A program made the translations under genes and the position numbers. Below, one piece after another: positions 23,609 through 32,027 of a DNA stretch of 64,000 nt (the stretch's first letter is position 1; each line of letters starts with the position of its first letter). Source of the DNA: Saprospiraceae bacterium (GTDB taxonomy: Bacteria > Bacteroidota > Bacteroidia > Chitinophagales > Saprospiraceae); contig BQJU01000037.1 of NCBI GenBank assembly GCA_021604865.1, positions 1-64,000 on the forward strand. The letters run 5' to 3'. The notes under the pieces were generated by a model. The model was given only the letters and a program-made list of their open reading frames with translations, was not told the DNA's origin and did no database searches.

Positions 23609-25234
23609 ATGCTTTCAGTTCACAATTTAGGCCTTCAATACGGAAAACGAGTACTTTTTGACGAGGTTGACCTCAAATTTACCATCGGCAATTGTTACGG
23701 TGTTATTGGAGCCAATGGTGCCGGAAAATCTACCTTCCTCAAAATTTTGTCTGGTGAAATTGATCCTGTCAGGGGGCACGTCGCTCTGGAGAAAGGCAAC
23801 CGGATGGCAGTGCTCAAACAAAATCACTTTGAGTTTGAGGAAAAAGAGGTATTGAATACCGTCATGATGGGGCACAAGGAGATGTATGACATTATGGTAG
23901 AAAAAAATACCATTTACATGGACCCGGATGCCACTGAAGCTGATGGACTTCGCGCTGCCGAACTGGAAAACCAATACGGCGAGATGGGTGGCTGGAATGC
24001 GGAAAGTGATGCGGCAGAACTACTTTCTAACCTCGGTATTAAGGAGGCGTTGCATTACAAACAAATGAAAGAACTCTCCGGTCCGGAAAAGGTAAAAGTA
24101 TTGCTGGCACAGGCACTTTTTGGTGACCCGGATATCCTGTTACTCGATGAGCCTACTAACGACCTGGATGCCAAAACCGTCACCTGGTTGGCCGACTTTT
24201 TGGCTGATTTTAAGAATACGGTGATTGTTGTATCTCACGACCGTTATTTCCTCGATATGGTTTGTACCCATGTAGTGGATATCGACTTTGGGCAGATCAA
24301 AATCTTTAGCGGAAACTATACTTTCTGGTATGAATCCAGCCAGTTGGCAGCATCCCAGATGGCCAACAAAAACAAGAAGGTAGAACAAAAGCGCCAGGAA
24401 ATGATGGAATTTATCCAGCGTTTCTCGGCCAATGCTTCAAAATCACGTCAGGCCACCAGCCGTAAGAAGGCCTTAGAAAAACTGACCCTCGAAGAAATTC
24501 GTCCTTCGAGCCGGAAATATCCTTTTATCAATTTCAAACCCGAGCGTGAGCCCGGCGATCAGATACTGAGAGTTGATAAGCTGAGCAAGACCGACCAAAA
24601 CGGAGAGGTATTATTCAGCAACGTTAGTTTCATCATGAATAAGGAGGAGAAAATCGTTGTATTGGCCGACAATGCTACTGCCATCACTACATTTTTTGAA
24701 GTGGTTGCCGGCAAACAAGAGGCCGATAGCGGAACGATAGAATGGGGGCAAACCATTACTCCCGCCTACCTACCCAATGAAAATGAGGAATACTTCACCA
24801 ATGACCTCGACCTGATCAACTGGCTACGCGAGTACTCCGAAGAAAAAGACGAGCAGTTTATCCGCGGATTCCTGGGTCGGATGTTATTCTCCGGAGATGA
24901 GGTGAATAAACAATCCAGCGTGCTTTCGGGAGGAGAAAAGGTAAGGTGTATGCTGTCTAAAGTCATGCTGGCCAGTCCCAATTTCCTGATCATGGACGAA
25001 CCCACCAATCACCTTGACCTCGAATCCATTACTGCCCTAAATAATGGTTTGAATGAATTCAAATGCAATATGCTTTTCACCACGCATGACCACAAGCTGA
25101 TTGAAACCGTTGCCAACCGCATTATTGAGATTACCCCTAATGGCATCATTGATAGCCTGATGACTTTTGATGAGTACCTGGTGTCGGAGAGTGTGAAGGA
25201 GCAGCGAGAGGCTTTGATGGGGGTTGGGGTGTAG
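23609..25234 (+). CDS. ABC-F family ATPase (YbiT-like)
   Basis: The 541-residue soluble protein has two nucleotide-binding domains and no membrane segments. NBD1 has Walker A GANGAGKST, the signature variant LSGPEKVKV, Walker B ILLLDEPTNDLD and a His switch VSHDRYF. An ABC-F linker of about 75 residues follows (FIQRFSANASKSRQATSRKK). NBD2 has an altered Walker A (LADNATAITTFFEVV) that lacks the conserved Gly-Lys-Thr/Ser, but keeps LSGGEKVRC and LIMDEPTNHLD. ABC-F proteins bind the ribosomal E site and rescue or regulate translation; the YbiT subgroup is not usually linked to antibiotic resistance. It is monocistronic. Confidence 0.88.
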   Translation: MLSVHNLGLQYGKRVLFDEVDLKFTIGNCYGVIGANGAGKSTFLKILSGEIDPVRGHVALEKGNRMAVLKQNHFEFEEKEVLNTVMMGHKEMYDIMVEKNTIYMDPDATEADGLRAAELENQYGEMGGWNAESDAAELLSNLGIKEALHYKQMKELSGPEKVKVLLAQALFGDPDILLLDEPTNDLDAKTVTWLADFLADFKNTVIVVSHDRYFLDMVCTHVVDIDFGQIKIFSGNYTFWYESSQLAASQMANKNKKVEQKRQEMMEFIQRFSANASKSRQATSRKKALEKLTLEEIRPSSRKYPFINFKPEREPGDQILRVDKLSKTDQNGEVLFSNVSFIMNKEEKIVVLADNATAITTFFEVVAGKQEADSGTIEWGQTITPAYLPNENEEYFTNDLDLINWLREYSEEKDEQFIRGFLGRMLFSGDEVNKQSSVLSGGEKVRCMLSKVMLASPNFLIMDEPTNHLDLESITALNNGLNEFKCNMLFTTHDHKLIETVANRIIEITPNGIIDSLMTFDEYLVSESVKEQREALMGVGV

Positions 25235-25239
25235 TTTAG

Positions 25240-25745
25240 GAGGTTTTAGGGATTAGGGGGAGTTTGGAAAAGAGGAACTGTAGGGTTGGAGTGGTTTAGA
25301 GGGGTTTAGAAAGGTTTAGAGAGGTTTAGGGGCAGAAGTGGTGGTTTGAAGCCGGAGTAGCTCTTTCCTGTTCTTCCGATTTTTCCTAGGAAAGCAGGTT
25401 GAGAAAGGTTTTAGGCGGTAGGTTATAGGGATTAGGGGGAGTTTGGAAAAGAGGAACTGTAGGGTTGGAGGGGTTTAGAGGGGTTTAGAAAGGTTTAGGA
25501 AGGTTTAGAAAGGTTTAGGGGCAGAAGTGGTGGTTTGAAACCGGAGTAGCTCTTTCCTGTTCTTCCGATTTTTCCTAGGAAAGCAGGTTTAAAAAGGTTT
25601 TAGGCGATAGGTTTTAGGGATTAGGGGGAGTTTGGAAAAGAGGAACTGTAGGGTTGGATTGGTTTAGAGGGGTTTAGAAAGGTTTAGAGAGGTTTAGGGG
25701 CAGAAGTGGTGGTTTGAAGCCGGAGTAGCTCTTTCCTGTTCTTGG
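25240..25745. repeat. Tandem array of G-rich 179/189-bp units (about 2.8 copies)
   Basis: The unit beginning GATTAGGGGGAGTTTGG starts at 25251, 25430 and 25619, so unit lengths are 179 and 189 bp. The difference is one extra GGTTTAGA-type heptamer-to-decamer inside the unit. Each unit contains a run of GGTTTAGA/GGGGTTTAG motifs with several G tracts on the plus strand, then GGAGTAGCTCTTTCCTG. The third copy ends near 25745. There is no ORF. Units are almost identical, so the duplication is recent or maintained by conversion. Confidence 0.85.
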
Positions 25746-25823
25746 AGTGTCTAGTAAAGTTTGTCTACCTCAGAATCTTCAATTCCTAGCTAAGTATATA
25801 ATACATTGAAATTCAATAAATTA

Positions 25824-25955
25824 CTCTGCGGAACTCCGCGTCCCCTGCGCCTCTGCGGTGAAAAAAACACACTTTCCTGTACCCTCCCGTGGTTTAGATT
25901 GGAGTAGCTCTTTTCAATTCTCCCAATCCTCCCAGGGAAAACAGGTTTTAGGAGG
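25824..25955. repeat. Intergenic repeat remnants, including a degenerate fourth unit
   Basis: The segment at 25824-25866 (CTCTGCGGAACTCCGCG..., GCGCCTCTGCGGTGAAAA) contains direct CTCTGCGG and short inverted CCGCG motifs and looks like a dispersed intergenic repeat. It is followed at 25888-25955 by a diverged copy of the second half of the 25240-25745 unit (GTGGTTT...GGAGTAGCTCTTTTC...CAGGTTTTAGGAGG). Confidence 0.4.
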
Positions 25956-25965
25956 AGTCAGTGTC

Positions 25966-27150
25966 TTACAATTTACTGGCCGGAATAATTGTCCTATACA
26001 GGGTATTCCAGGTAAATTTTTCCGGTTGATCGTGGATATTCCAGCCATTAAAAACGACCACCATATCATATTCCGGGGCGACCATGACAAACTGCCAGCC
26101 ATAGCCATTTCCAGCAAATATTGGGGTAGCATCAGGCCCATTATTCTGAATCCACCATTGGTATCCATAACCGTTGGAACGAGAATTATCAGGATTTACA
26201 TGAGTGACAATCGGGCTGGTTGATTTTTCTACCCATGCTTTCGAGATAATTTGTTGGCCTTTCCATTGGCCTTTGTGAAGAAATAGATAACCGATTTTGG
26301 CCAAATCGTGGGCGGAAAGATAGAGTCCGCCTTCTGTATCGATTTCTCCTTGCGGGGTTACTTTCCAATAATAGTCGGTAATGCCTAGCGGTTTAAATAG
26401 CTTTTCTTCTGCCCATTTATCGATGCGTTTTCCGGTGGCGATTCGTACTAGCTTTCCCAGCAATACACTCACACCACTATTGTATTCAAACACCACACCA
26501 GGCACCGTATCCATCGGATGATCCAGGACAAATTGTATCCAGTTATCACTTGCTTCCATCAGGATGCAACTATTATCGGCATTACTGTAGGAACCTTCAT
26601 TCCATTCGATGCCGCTACGCATGGTTAATAGATCTTCCAGGGTAATGGATCGTTTTCTCTCATCTGATAAATCCACATTGTAGTCCTTAAAAAGAGGCAT
26701 AACTTTCTGGTCAACGCCAGCCAGTTTACCTTCATCTATGGCTATACCTAGCAAGGCAGAAGTGACGCTTTTGGTCACGGATTGTAGGCTATGCAATTGG
26801 GAATTTTTATAATAAGGATGCCACTCCGGATGGTCGTAATTGTATTGGTGGTTGGTGGTGTCGTATTTTGCGGCAATGGTTTCATAATCCTGAGTATAGT
26901 GGTGGTCCGCAATGATTTTCCCGTGACGAATCAATAAAAAATGGTCGATGAGGCCGTACTTTCCGGCAGTGATATCCTGGTGGATAGATTCCACCATCTG
27001 TGGATCTACGCCTTCCGCTGTGGGTGTTGATAGCGGCCAGGCTGAGCTTACTGTTGCTACTTGTTTTGTGGTGGTCGTACAACCAATAAAAAGGCTTAGG
27101 CATACGACGATTAGAAATAATTGGTGGCGTTGGTGATTGGTCAGGTGCAT
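25966..27150 (-). CDS. Serine hydrolase, beta-lactamase class C-like lipoprotein
   Basis: The 394-residue protein has a lipoprotein signal (LIVVCLSLFIGC). The catalytic Ser-x-x-Lys is in SVTKSVTSALLGIAIDEG and the second motif is Tyr-Asn-Ser in FEYNSGVSVLLGKLV. This matches the 6-aminohexanoate-dimer hydrolase/esterase branch of the family rather than true AmpC (Tyr-x-Asn). Further typical segments are LLTMRSGIEWNEGSYSNA, GGLYLSAHDLAKIGYLFL and YGYQWWIQNN. It probably hydrolyses esters, amides or D-amino-acid peptides at the outer membrane or in the periplasm. Its gene stands 50 bp from the VOC gene, on the same strand. Confidence 0.88.
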   Translation of the reverse strand: MHLTNHQRHQLFLIVVCLSLFIGCTTTTKQVATVSSAWPLSTPTAEGVDPQMVESIHQDITAGKYGLIDHFLLIRHGKIIADHHYTQDYETIAAKYDTTNHQYNYDHPEWHPYYKNSQLHSLQSVTKSVTSALLGIAIDEGKLAGVDQKVMPLFKDYNVDLSDERKRSITLEDLLTMRSGIEWNEGSYSNADNSCILMEASDNWIQFVLDHPMDTVPGVVFEYNSGVSVLLGKLVRIATGKRIDKWAEEKLFKPLGITDYYWKVTPQGEIDTEGGLYLSAHDLAKIGYLFLHKGQWKGQQIISKAWVEKSTSPIVTHVNPDNSRSNGYGYQWWIQNNGPDATPIFAGNGYGWQFVMVAPEYDMVVVFNGWNIHDQPEKFTWNTLYRTIIPASKL

Positions 27151-27200
27151 GTTGGGTGATTTAGTTGTTCCAAGTTACGATTTTCAACCCAAATTTGTTC

Positions 27201-27638
27201 TTATACTTTTCCCTTATATTTTGGGTCAAAATCCACCATCCATTCAATACCGAATTTGTCTCTAAACATCCCAAAATATGACCCCCAAGGGCTGTCGTCA
27301 ATAGACACTTCAATGGTTCCGCCTGCTGAAAGGCCGCTAAATAACTTGTCGGCTTCTTCACGACTTTCCGCGCTCACAGATATTTTAGATCTGTTTTCAT
27401 TTTCATTTACTCGACCCATACTTTCCGGAACATCATTGGCCATTAAAATATTTTTGCCAATAGGCAAAGCAATGTGCATTATTTTATTTGCTTCATTTTC
27501 CGCTATTGGATATTCAGGGCTTGATAGATCTTTGAAACGCATAATCTTTGCGAACTCTCCTCCAAATACTGATCTGTAAAAGTTGAATGCTTCTTCGGCA
27601 TTTCCGTTGAAGTTAATGTGAGGATTGATAAGTGCCAT
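27201..27638 (-). CDS. VOC family protein (PhnB-like)
   Basis: The 145-residue protein has the PhnB-type glyoxalase/bleomycin-resistance fold: INPHINFNGNAEEAFNFYRS at the start, EANKIMHIALPIGKNILMAN and the C-terminal DSPWGSYFGMFRDKFGIEWM. A metal site is partly conserved (His7; the usual Glu near the end is in IEWM). Function is unknown; homologues are often small cytosolic proteins without defined substrates. The start at 27638 gives the standard N-terminus. Confidence 0.85.
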   Translation of the reverse strand: MALINPHINFNGNAEEAFNFYRSVFGGEFAKIMRFKDLSSPEYPIAENEANKIMHIALPIGKNILMANDVPESMGRVNENENRSKISVSAESREEADKLFSGLSAGGTIEVSIDDSPWGSYFGMFRDKFGIEWMVDFDPKYKGKV

Positions 27639-27712
27639 AATTTTTATTCTTCAAGTTGTTTTTTTTAATTCTTATTCCAAATTTGCAGGCTGGTTTGACT
27701 TAGACAATTTAT

Positions 27713-28102
27713 TTAAAAGCTGATACAAGGAGTATTATTATCTAAGAATTTTATTAATAATGCACCTCCAACCACTTTTGCGCCAGGTATTATATTTTTT
27801 TCCTTTAATTTTCTTTTTTCAAAGCAAGGTGTGCAAATCCAAATCGTCCCTTTTGTTTCATTTACATTCCCTTCAGCAGTTCCATTGAGAAAATTATTGA
27901 TTAACTCAATTAATGGAGGAAAACCTTCCTCTTCCATATTGTCAGCATATCCTATTAAAGATAATTTAACTGCCTCTGAACTAAGAAATACTATAACTTC
28001 TCTATCTTGAGCTAACCCTCCGTTAGCTACAGTAAAAGCGATTGAAGCTTTGTCTAAATTGTCTTCAGCGTGAGTTAAGCTGACACATAATTTGTTATTC
28101 AT
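27713..28102 (-). CDS. DsrE family sulfur-carrier-like protein
   Basis: The 129-residue protein fits the DsrE/DsrF-like fold: KLCVSLTHAEDNLDKASIAF, AFTVANGGLAQDREVIVFLS, and the region TKGTIWICTPCFEKRKL, which carries the active-site-like CxxC. Many relatives have a single Cys here; CTPC is seen in some. A final Cys lies four residues from the end (PCISF). It may carry persulfide sulfur or act as a peroxiredoxin-like protein. It is 30 bp upstream... on the same strand as the TIR/FGE gene, which precedes it in transcription direction. Confidence 0.75.
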   Translation of the reverse strand: MNNKLCVSLTHAEDNLDKASIAFTVANGGLAQDREVIVFLSSEAVKLSLIGYADNMEEEGFPPLIELINNFLNGTAEGNVNETKGTIWICTPCFEKRKLKEKNIIPGAKVVGGALLIKFLDNNTPCISF

Positions 28103-28132
28103 AGTTAATTTATTTATTGCAAAATTTTATGA

Positions 28133-29350
28133 TTATTTAAGACTAGGCAAACCAAAACCTTTTGACCAAGCGGCTCTAAATCCTAAATTATATGACCTAT
28201 AATTTATGTCACGCTTTCGTCTAATTGAGGATAAGGCTCTAAGGGAAGAACAGTTAAAACTTCCTCCTCTCACTGAACGGTTGTACACATTCATTGAACC
28301 CAATGGGTCTTTTACCCTTAATTTTGAGTATTCTCGTAAACTATCTCTGCACCATTCCCAAGTATTACCATGCATGTCGAATAAACCAAATGGATTTCTA
28401 AGCTTTTCTCCTACAGGGTGTAGCTGATTATTAGAATTTATTCCTAACCAAGCAACGTGAGTCAGCTCTCCTTCACTCTCACCACACCAATAGGGTGTGT
28501 CAGTATTCCCTCTACAGGCATATTCCCATTGAGCTTCACTTGGCAGAATTAACCCTGCCCAATCGCAATACATTTTAGCTTCTTTATAAGATATTCCAAC
28601 TACTGGTTGATTAGGCTGGTTATATTTATTGTCATACCAATATATAGGTTTTTTGACCTTTTCAGAATTGCTATCAATAAAAATTTTATATTGAGCATTT
28701 GAAACTGGATAAGTTCCAAGATAAAATTGAGAAATCTCCACTTCATGAATAGGCTCTGCTAATTCATCAAAACTTGCACCTTGTGAAGTAGAACCCATAA
28801 AAAATGAACCTTTAGGTATTTTCACTAATTCATAATCGCCTTTATGCGAAGTTCTTGTTTCAAATTTCTTTTCATTGAAACACCAGATATCAAAAGACCC
28901 ACCACCAAGTGGATAAGCTTTTATTTTTCCATTTAAGTCATCTATTAATTCATGAAGATTTTTGAAGTACTTTGAATCGTCTCGGAAATCGGAATATCTT
29001 CTATCTCTCAAGTGGTGTGGAGGTTTGTCTCCCGAACGATAAATTCCTATCAACCTCATTTTCTCTCCTGAAATTTTTCTTGCTGTTGCCATTTGCATTT
29101 CAAATTTCACGGCACCACCTTCATTTTCGGGGGCTTCAACAGCTTTTACCGATGCTGGCGTAATTATAAATAATACTGCATTGGCTTCATTTATTTTACT
29201 TGTCATATAATCAGTAAATGAATCGCCAAATGAGACTTCCCATTTATCTAATAAAGCGTCAATACCAGCAATTCTTAAATCCTTTGCAAGATTCTCTACC
29301 CACATATTCTGTGCATCATCTTCCCATTTGTAAGAAATAAAGACTTTCAT
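28133..29350 (-). CDS. TIR/SEFIR domain fused to a formylglycine-generating-enzyme (C-type lectin-like) domain
   Basis: Residues 1-140 form a TIR/SEFIR signalling domain (MKVFISYKWEDDAQNMWVEN, RIAGIDALLDKWEVSFGDS, ANAVLFIITPASVKAVEAPE). Residues about 165-400 are an FGE-sulfatase domain (YELVKIPKGSFFMGSTSQG, YPVSNAQYKIF, RLPSEAQWEYA-like LPSEAQWEYACRG, FGLFDMHGNTWEWCRD, VRGGSFNCSSLRALSS, NLGFRAAW). The second catalytic Cys of true FGE is replaced by Ala, so it is probably a binding module rather than an enzyme. Similar TIR or caspase plus FGE proteins occur in bacterial conflict systems and as targets of diversity-generating retroelements. No reverse transcriptase is in the window. The gene is AT-rich like its surroundings. 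Confidence 0.85.
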   Translation of the reverse strand: MKVFISYKWEDDAQNMWVENLAKDLRIAGIDALLDKWEVSFGDSFTDYMTSKINEANAVLFIITPASVKAVEAPENEGGAVKFEMQMATARKISGEKMRLIGIYRSGDKPPHHLRDRRYSDFRDDSKYFKNLHELIDDLNGKIKAYPLGGGSFDIWCFNEKKFETRTSHKGDYELVKIPKGSFFMGSTSQGASFDELAEPIHEVEISQFYLGTYPVSNAQYKIFIDSNSEKVKKPIYWYDNKYNQPNQPVVGISYKEAKMYCDWAGLILPSEAQWEYACRGNTDTPYWCGESEGELTHVAWLGINSNNQLHPVGEKLRNPFGLFDMHGNTWEWCRDSLREYSKLRVKDPLGSMNVYNRSVRGGSFNCSSLRALSSIRRKRDINYRSYNLGFRAAWSKGFGLPSLK

Positions 29351-29406
29351 TTAAACTATTTCTATTTTTTCTCTACTTGCTTTGCAACGTCCCGCGTACC
29401 CATAGG

Positions 29407-29477
29407 CTGCCCGTATAGGGCAGCTTAACGGGTATGCTTCAATCCCGTGCATAGAAATGCCTAACTTACGGGATTGA
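29407..29477. repeat. Pair of hairpins upstream of the TIR/FGE gene
   Basis: GCTGCCC/GGGCAGC around a GTATA loop (about 29407-29425) is followed by TCAATCCCGT at 29439-29448 and its complement at 29468-29477. They sit between the TIR/FGE gene and the transposase remnant and could be an element boundary or structured leader. Confidence 0.45.
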
Positions 29478-29554
29478 GTATACATTATATCACGTTCAAG
29501 TTAGCGAAAAATGAAAAAAAAGCTCTAAAATCATTGGACAAATTCGACAATTTA

Positions 29555-30042
29555 TTTGTCAGGCAGCAAGTGAGGTAAAATATCGACAACGGCCTGAAGA
29601 CTTCACGCTGGATTCCATTCTTTGGCTGGCTGGCACCAAAATCAGCACAATCGGGTGCCCTCGGCCAGGCTTCGTGGCATCTATGATGTGCTGAATCATT
29701 TATGTGTCCGGATCGACTTGAAAAGTCGGCACACGATGAACCCAGGACTGGGCTGCTGACCAGCCAAAAGATGTATTAATGATCTATGATCGGGGCTACT
29801 TTGGTTTTAACTTGCCATGGCTGCATGACCGCCATGGGACCCATTATCTGATGCGTTGTCCCCTGGGAGCAACCAAAATTATCCAGGCTTTTCTGAAAAG
29901 CGGCATGAAACGGAAAAGAATTACCGCCGGGTATAAATTCAGGATACTCCAAAAAACAATTAAACCACATCCAATTAAAATGCATTTTAATCAAAATGTA
30001 AGCGGAGAACCTATGTCTGTAAAAGTAAATATTAAGCGATAG
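29555..30042 (+). pseudogene. Degraded IS4-type transposase
   Basis: The best preserved piece, at 29779-30042, reads MIYDRGYFGFNLPWLHDRHG THYLMRCPLGATKI, which contains the DRGY motif and RCP signature of IS4-family DDE transposases. Upstream, in two different frames, fragments such as KSAQSGALGQASWHL and LRGIYDVLNHLCVRIDLKS belong to the same family but are broken by stops and frameshifts. The catalytic domain is incomplete. This marks an old insertion at the edge of the AT-rich accessory stretch. The element ends are not defined. Confidence 0.65.
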
Positions 30043-30272
30043 TAAAATTTATTTTAGGGCCGAAAGTTAAAATCTAGCAGCCTATCAAAAATTTGCCGCT
30101 TTGGTATGCTTAACTTAACGGAGTTGGTACATTGTTATTAATAGTTGTCTTTCTTAGAAATGTCTTTTTATTCAAAAATGGGGTTAAACTTCAAATAGAT
30201 TATTCAGAATATGAACTTTATTTGGTAGATATAAGTTTGGAGGTTATTAGAGAATACTAAATTAAAGCGTAA

Positions 30273-32027
30273 ATGTCAAAAAGATTCATTACACCTCGTT
30301 TATTAGTTTCTGCTTCAGAAATTTTTCAGACTTGTCCTAGTACCAAAGAAGAACGATTAAATTTACTTAAATCTATACCTAAAAGTGAAATTATTTATGC
30401 TTTATCCTCTTTTAACATGAGAATGTTAAGAGCTAACAGTACTTATAATAATTATTTTAGCAAAGCTGCACAAATGCGTGAAATCTGCCACTTTTGTAGC
30501 TATGATAATGAATTTTGTCAAAACGTTTTCAATCAAACATCAATAGTAGATTCAACAAATGATAACTTTCCTATATTCTTTTGCAGGTTATCGACTCTTT
30601 TAGCTATTAGAGAAGTTTTAGAGGAGATTGATAATGAAGATGAAAATCATAATTTTAAATTTACATCAGATGATTGGTTGCAAATTTTTTTATACTTATT
30701 GAGTATGAATGATAGGGTAAAAGAATATACAAATCAAAACATAAATTTAGAAAGCTCAAAAAGATATTCTTTTTTCGAAAAAATTGCAACATGTAATCAA
30801 TTAATTAATGAGTTAAATATGCGGACACACCCTATTGCACCAATGAGTAGGCTTGTGAATTATGTTAATTATTTGAATAAAATAGACAAATACCAAAAAT
30901 TTATAGATGGTAGATTTACTCCTTTTGGATTTAATGCAGGTTATTTTTTGAAACAGATAATAAACTTGCATCGGAAAAAAGATTCTGGAAATGGTTATAG
31001 TTGTATAATTGACGTCAAAGAAACGATAGATAAAAAGTTAGTTCAAATATTGGACTTGCTAAGTGATACTAGTTTCTTAAGTGATAAAATTCATTTTTTT
31101 GATTTTAAAAAATTAACTTTTGCTCCCTTATGTAAAATTGGGAAAGAATTTTATTTTGTAATGGATAGAGATTTACTGATAGATAAGGTTTATGATCATT
31201 TTATAAATGATTTTTATACAATTTACTTGGAAGACAATGATTACATTGAAGATGGGGAGAATAAAGAGTTTAAAATTAAAAAATATAGAACTGACTTAGG
31301 TTTATATTTTGAAGAATACATAAGCGAATTATTTTATGACCTAGCTATTGATGATTCTGTGTTATTAACATTAGATGAAATGAAAATACCCCTTGGATCG
31401 AGTGGAGAAGTAGAAGTTACAGATATTTATTATAGGTCTGGCAACAAAATTCTAACAGGGGAGGTAAAAGCCAAAGGTATAGGAGTAGAGCAAAGAGACG
31501 GTTCTACATTTAATTTTTTGTACAATCCTCGACATGATCTGTCTAAACCTAAGGATGATAATTACTATAGATTTCTTTATAAAAAATTTGGACTAGACCA
31601 AATTGTAAAGTCTATGGATTATCTTAAAAATCATAATGAGTTGTTTGATGGAGGAATACAAGAATTTATAGATAAAGAAATTTGTATTGATATTTATCCC
31701 ACTATAATAGTGAATGAAAAGTTCTTCAATACTCCATTTATGAATAAAATATTTAAAGATGAATTTGATAAAAGGCTAAAAAGAAGTGATTACCCTGAAT
31801 TTAATATACACCAGTTATCAATTTTGTATGTAGAAGATATAGAAATCATAAGTAGTAATGTAGTGTATGGTAAAGACGTTCATGTGTTTAATTTATTGAG
31901 ATACTATACTAATAAATCACAAGCAAACTCTTTTCGAACGTTTTTAGATTACCAAGGTATTGATTTCCCAATTGAATATTATAACCAAAAGTTTAACTTT
32001 ATTGATGAAATTGAATTAGATGATTAG
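30273..32027 (+). CDS. Orphan protein with a PD-(D/E)xK-like nuclease motif
   Basis: This 584-residue soluble protein belongs to no family I recognise. Its codon use is strongly AT-biased compared with the flanking operons, suggesting transfer. The N-terminal 250 residues are helical, with a Cys cluster (CHFCSYDNEFC at about 72-82). Near the middle a conserved-looking stretch (LYFEEYISELFYDL) is followed by VEVTD384IYYRSGNKILTGE397VK399, which fits the D-x(n)-E-x-K core of PD-(D/E)xK nucleases with an upstream Glu helix. The C-terminal 170 residues are mixed alpha/beta. It may be a defence nuclease or a restriction-like protein. It lies alone between a transposase remnant and a noncoding stretch. 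Confidence 0.6.
   Translation: MSKRFITPRLLVSASEIFQTCPSTKEERLNLLKSIPKSEIIYALSSFNMRMLRANSTYNNYFSKAAQMREICHFCSYDNEFCQNVFNQTSIVDSTNDNFPIFFCRLSTLLAIREVLEEIDNEDENHNFKFTSDDWLQIFLYLLSMNDRVKEYTNQNINLESSKRYSFFEKIATCNQLINELNMRTHPIAPMSRLVNYVNYLNKIDKYQKFIDGRFTPFGFNAGYFLKQIINLHRKKDSGNGYSCIIDVKETIDKKLVQILDLLSDTSFLSDKIHFFDFKKLTFAPLCKIGKEFYFVMDRDLLIDKVYDHFINDFYTIYLEDNDYIEDGENKEFKIKKYRTDLGLYFEEYISELFYDLAIDDSVLLTLDEMKIPLGSSGEVEVTDIYYRSGNKILTGEVKAKGIGVEQRDGSTFNFLYNPRHDLSKPKDDNYYRFLYKKFGLDQIVKSMDYLKNHNELFDGGIQEFIDKEICIDIYPTIIVNEKFFNTPFMNKIFKDEFDKRLKRSDYPEFNIHQLSILYVEDIEIISSNVVYGKDVHVFNLLRYYTNKSQANSFRTFLDYQGIDFPIEYYNQKFNFIDEIELDD

Noticed and set aside
25240-25745. CRISPR array
   Set aside because: The units are contiguous 179/189-bp repeats with no short repeat/unique spacer pattern and no cas genes nearby.
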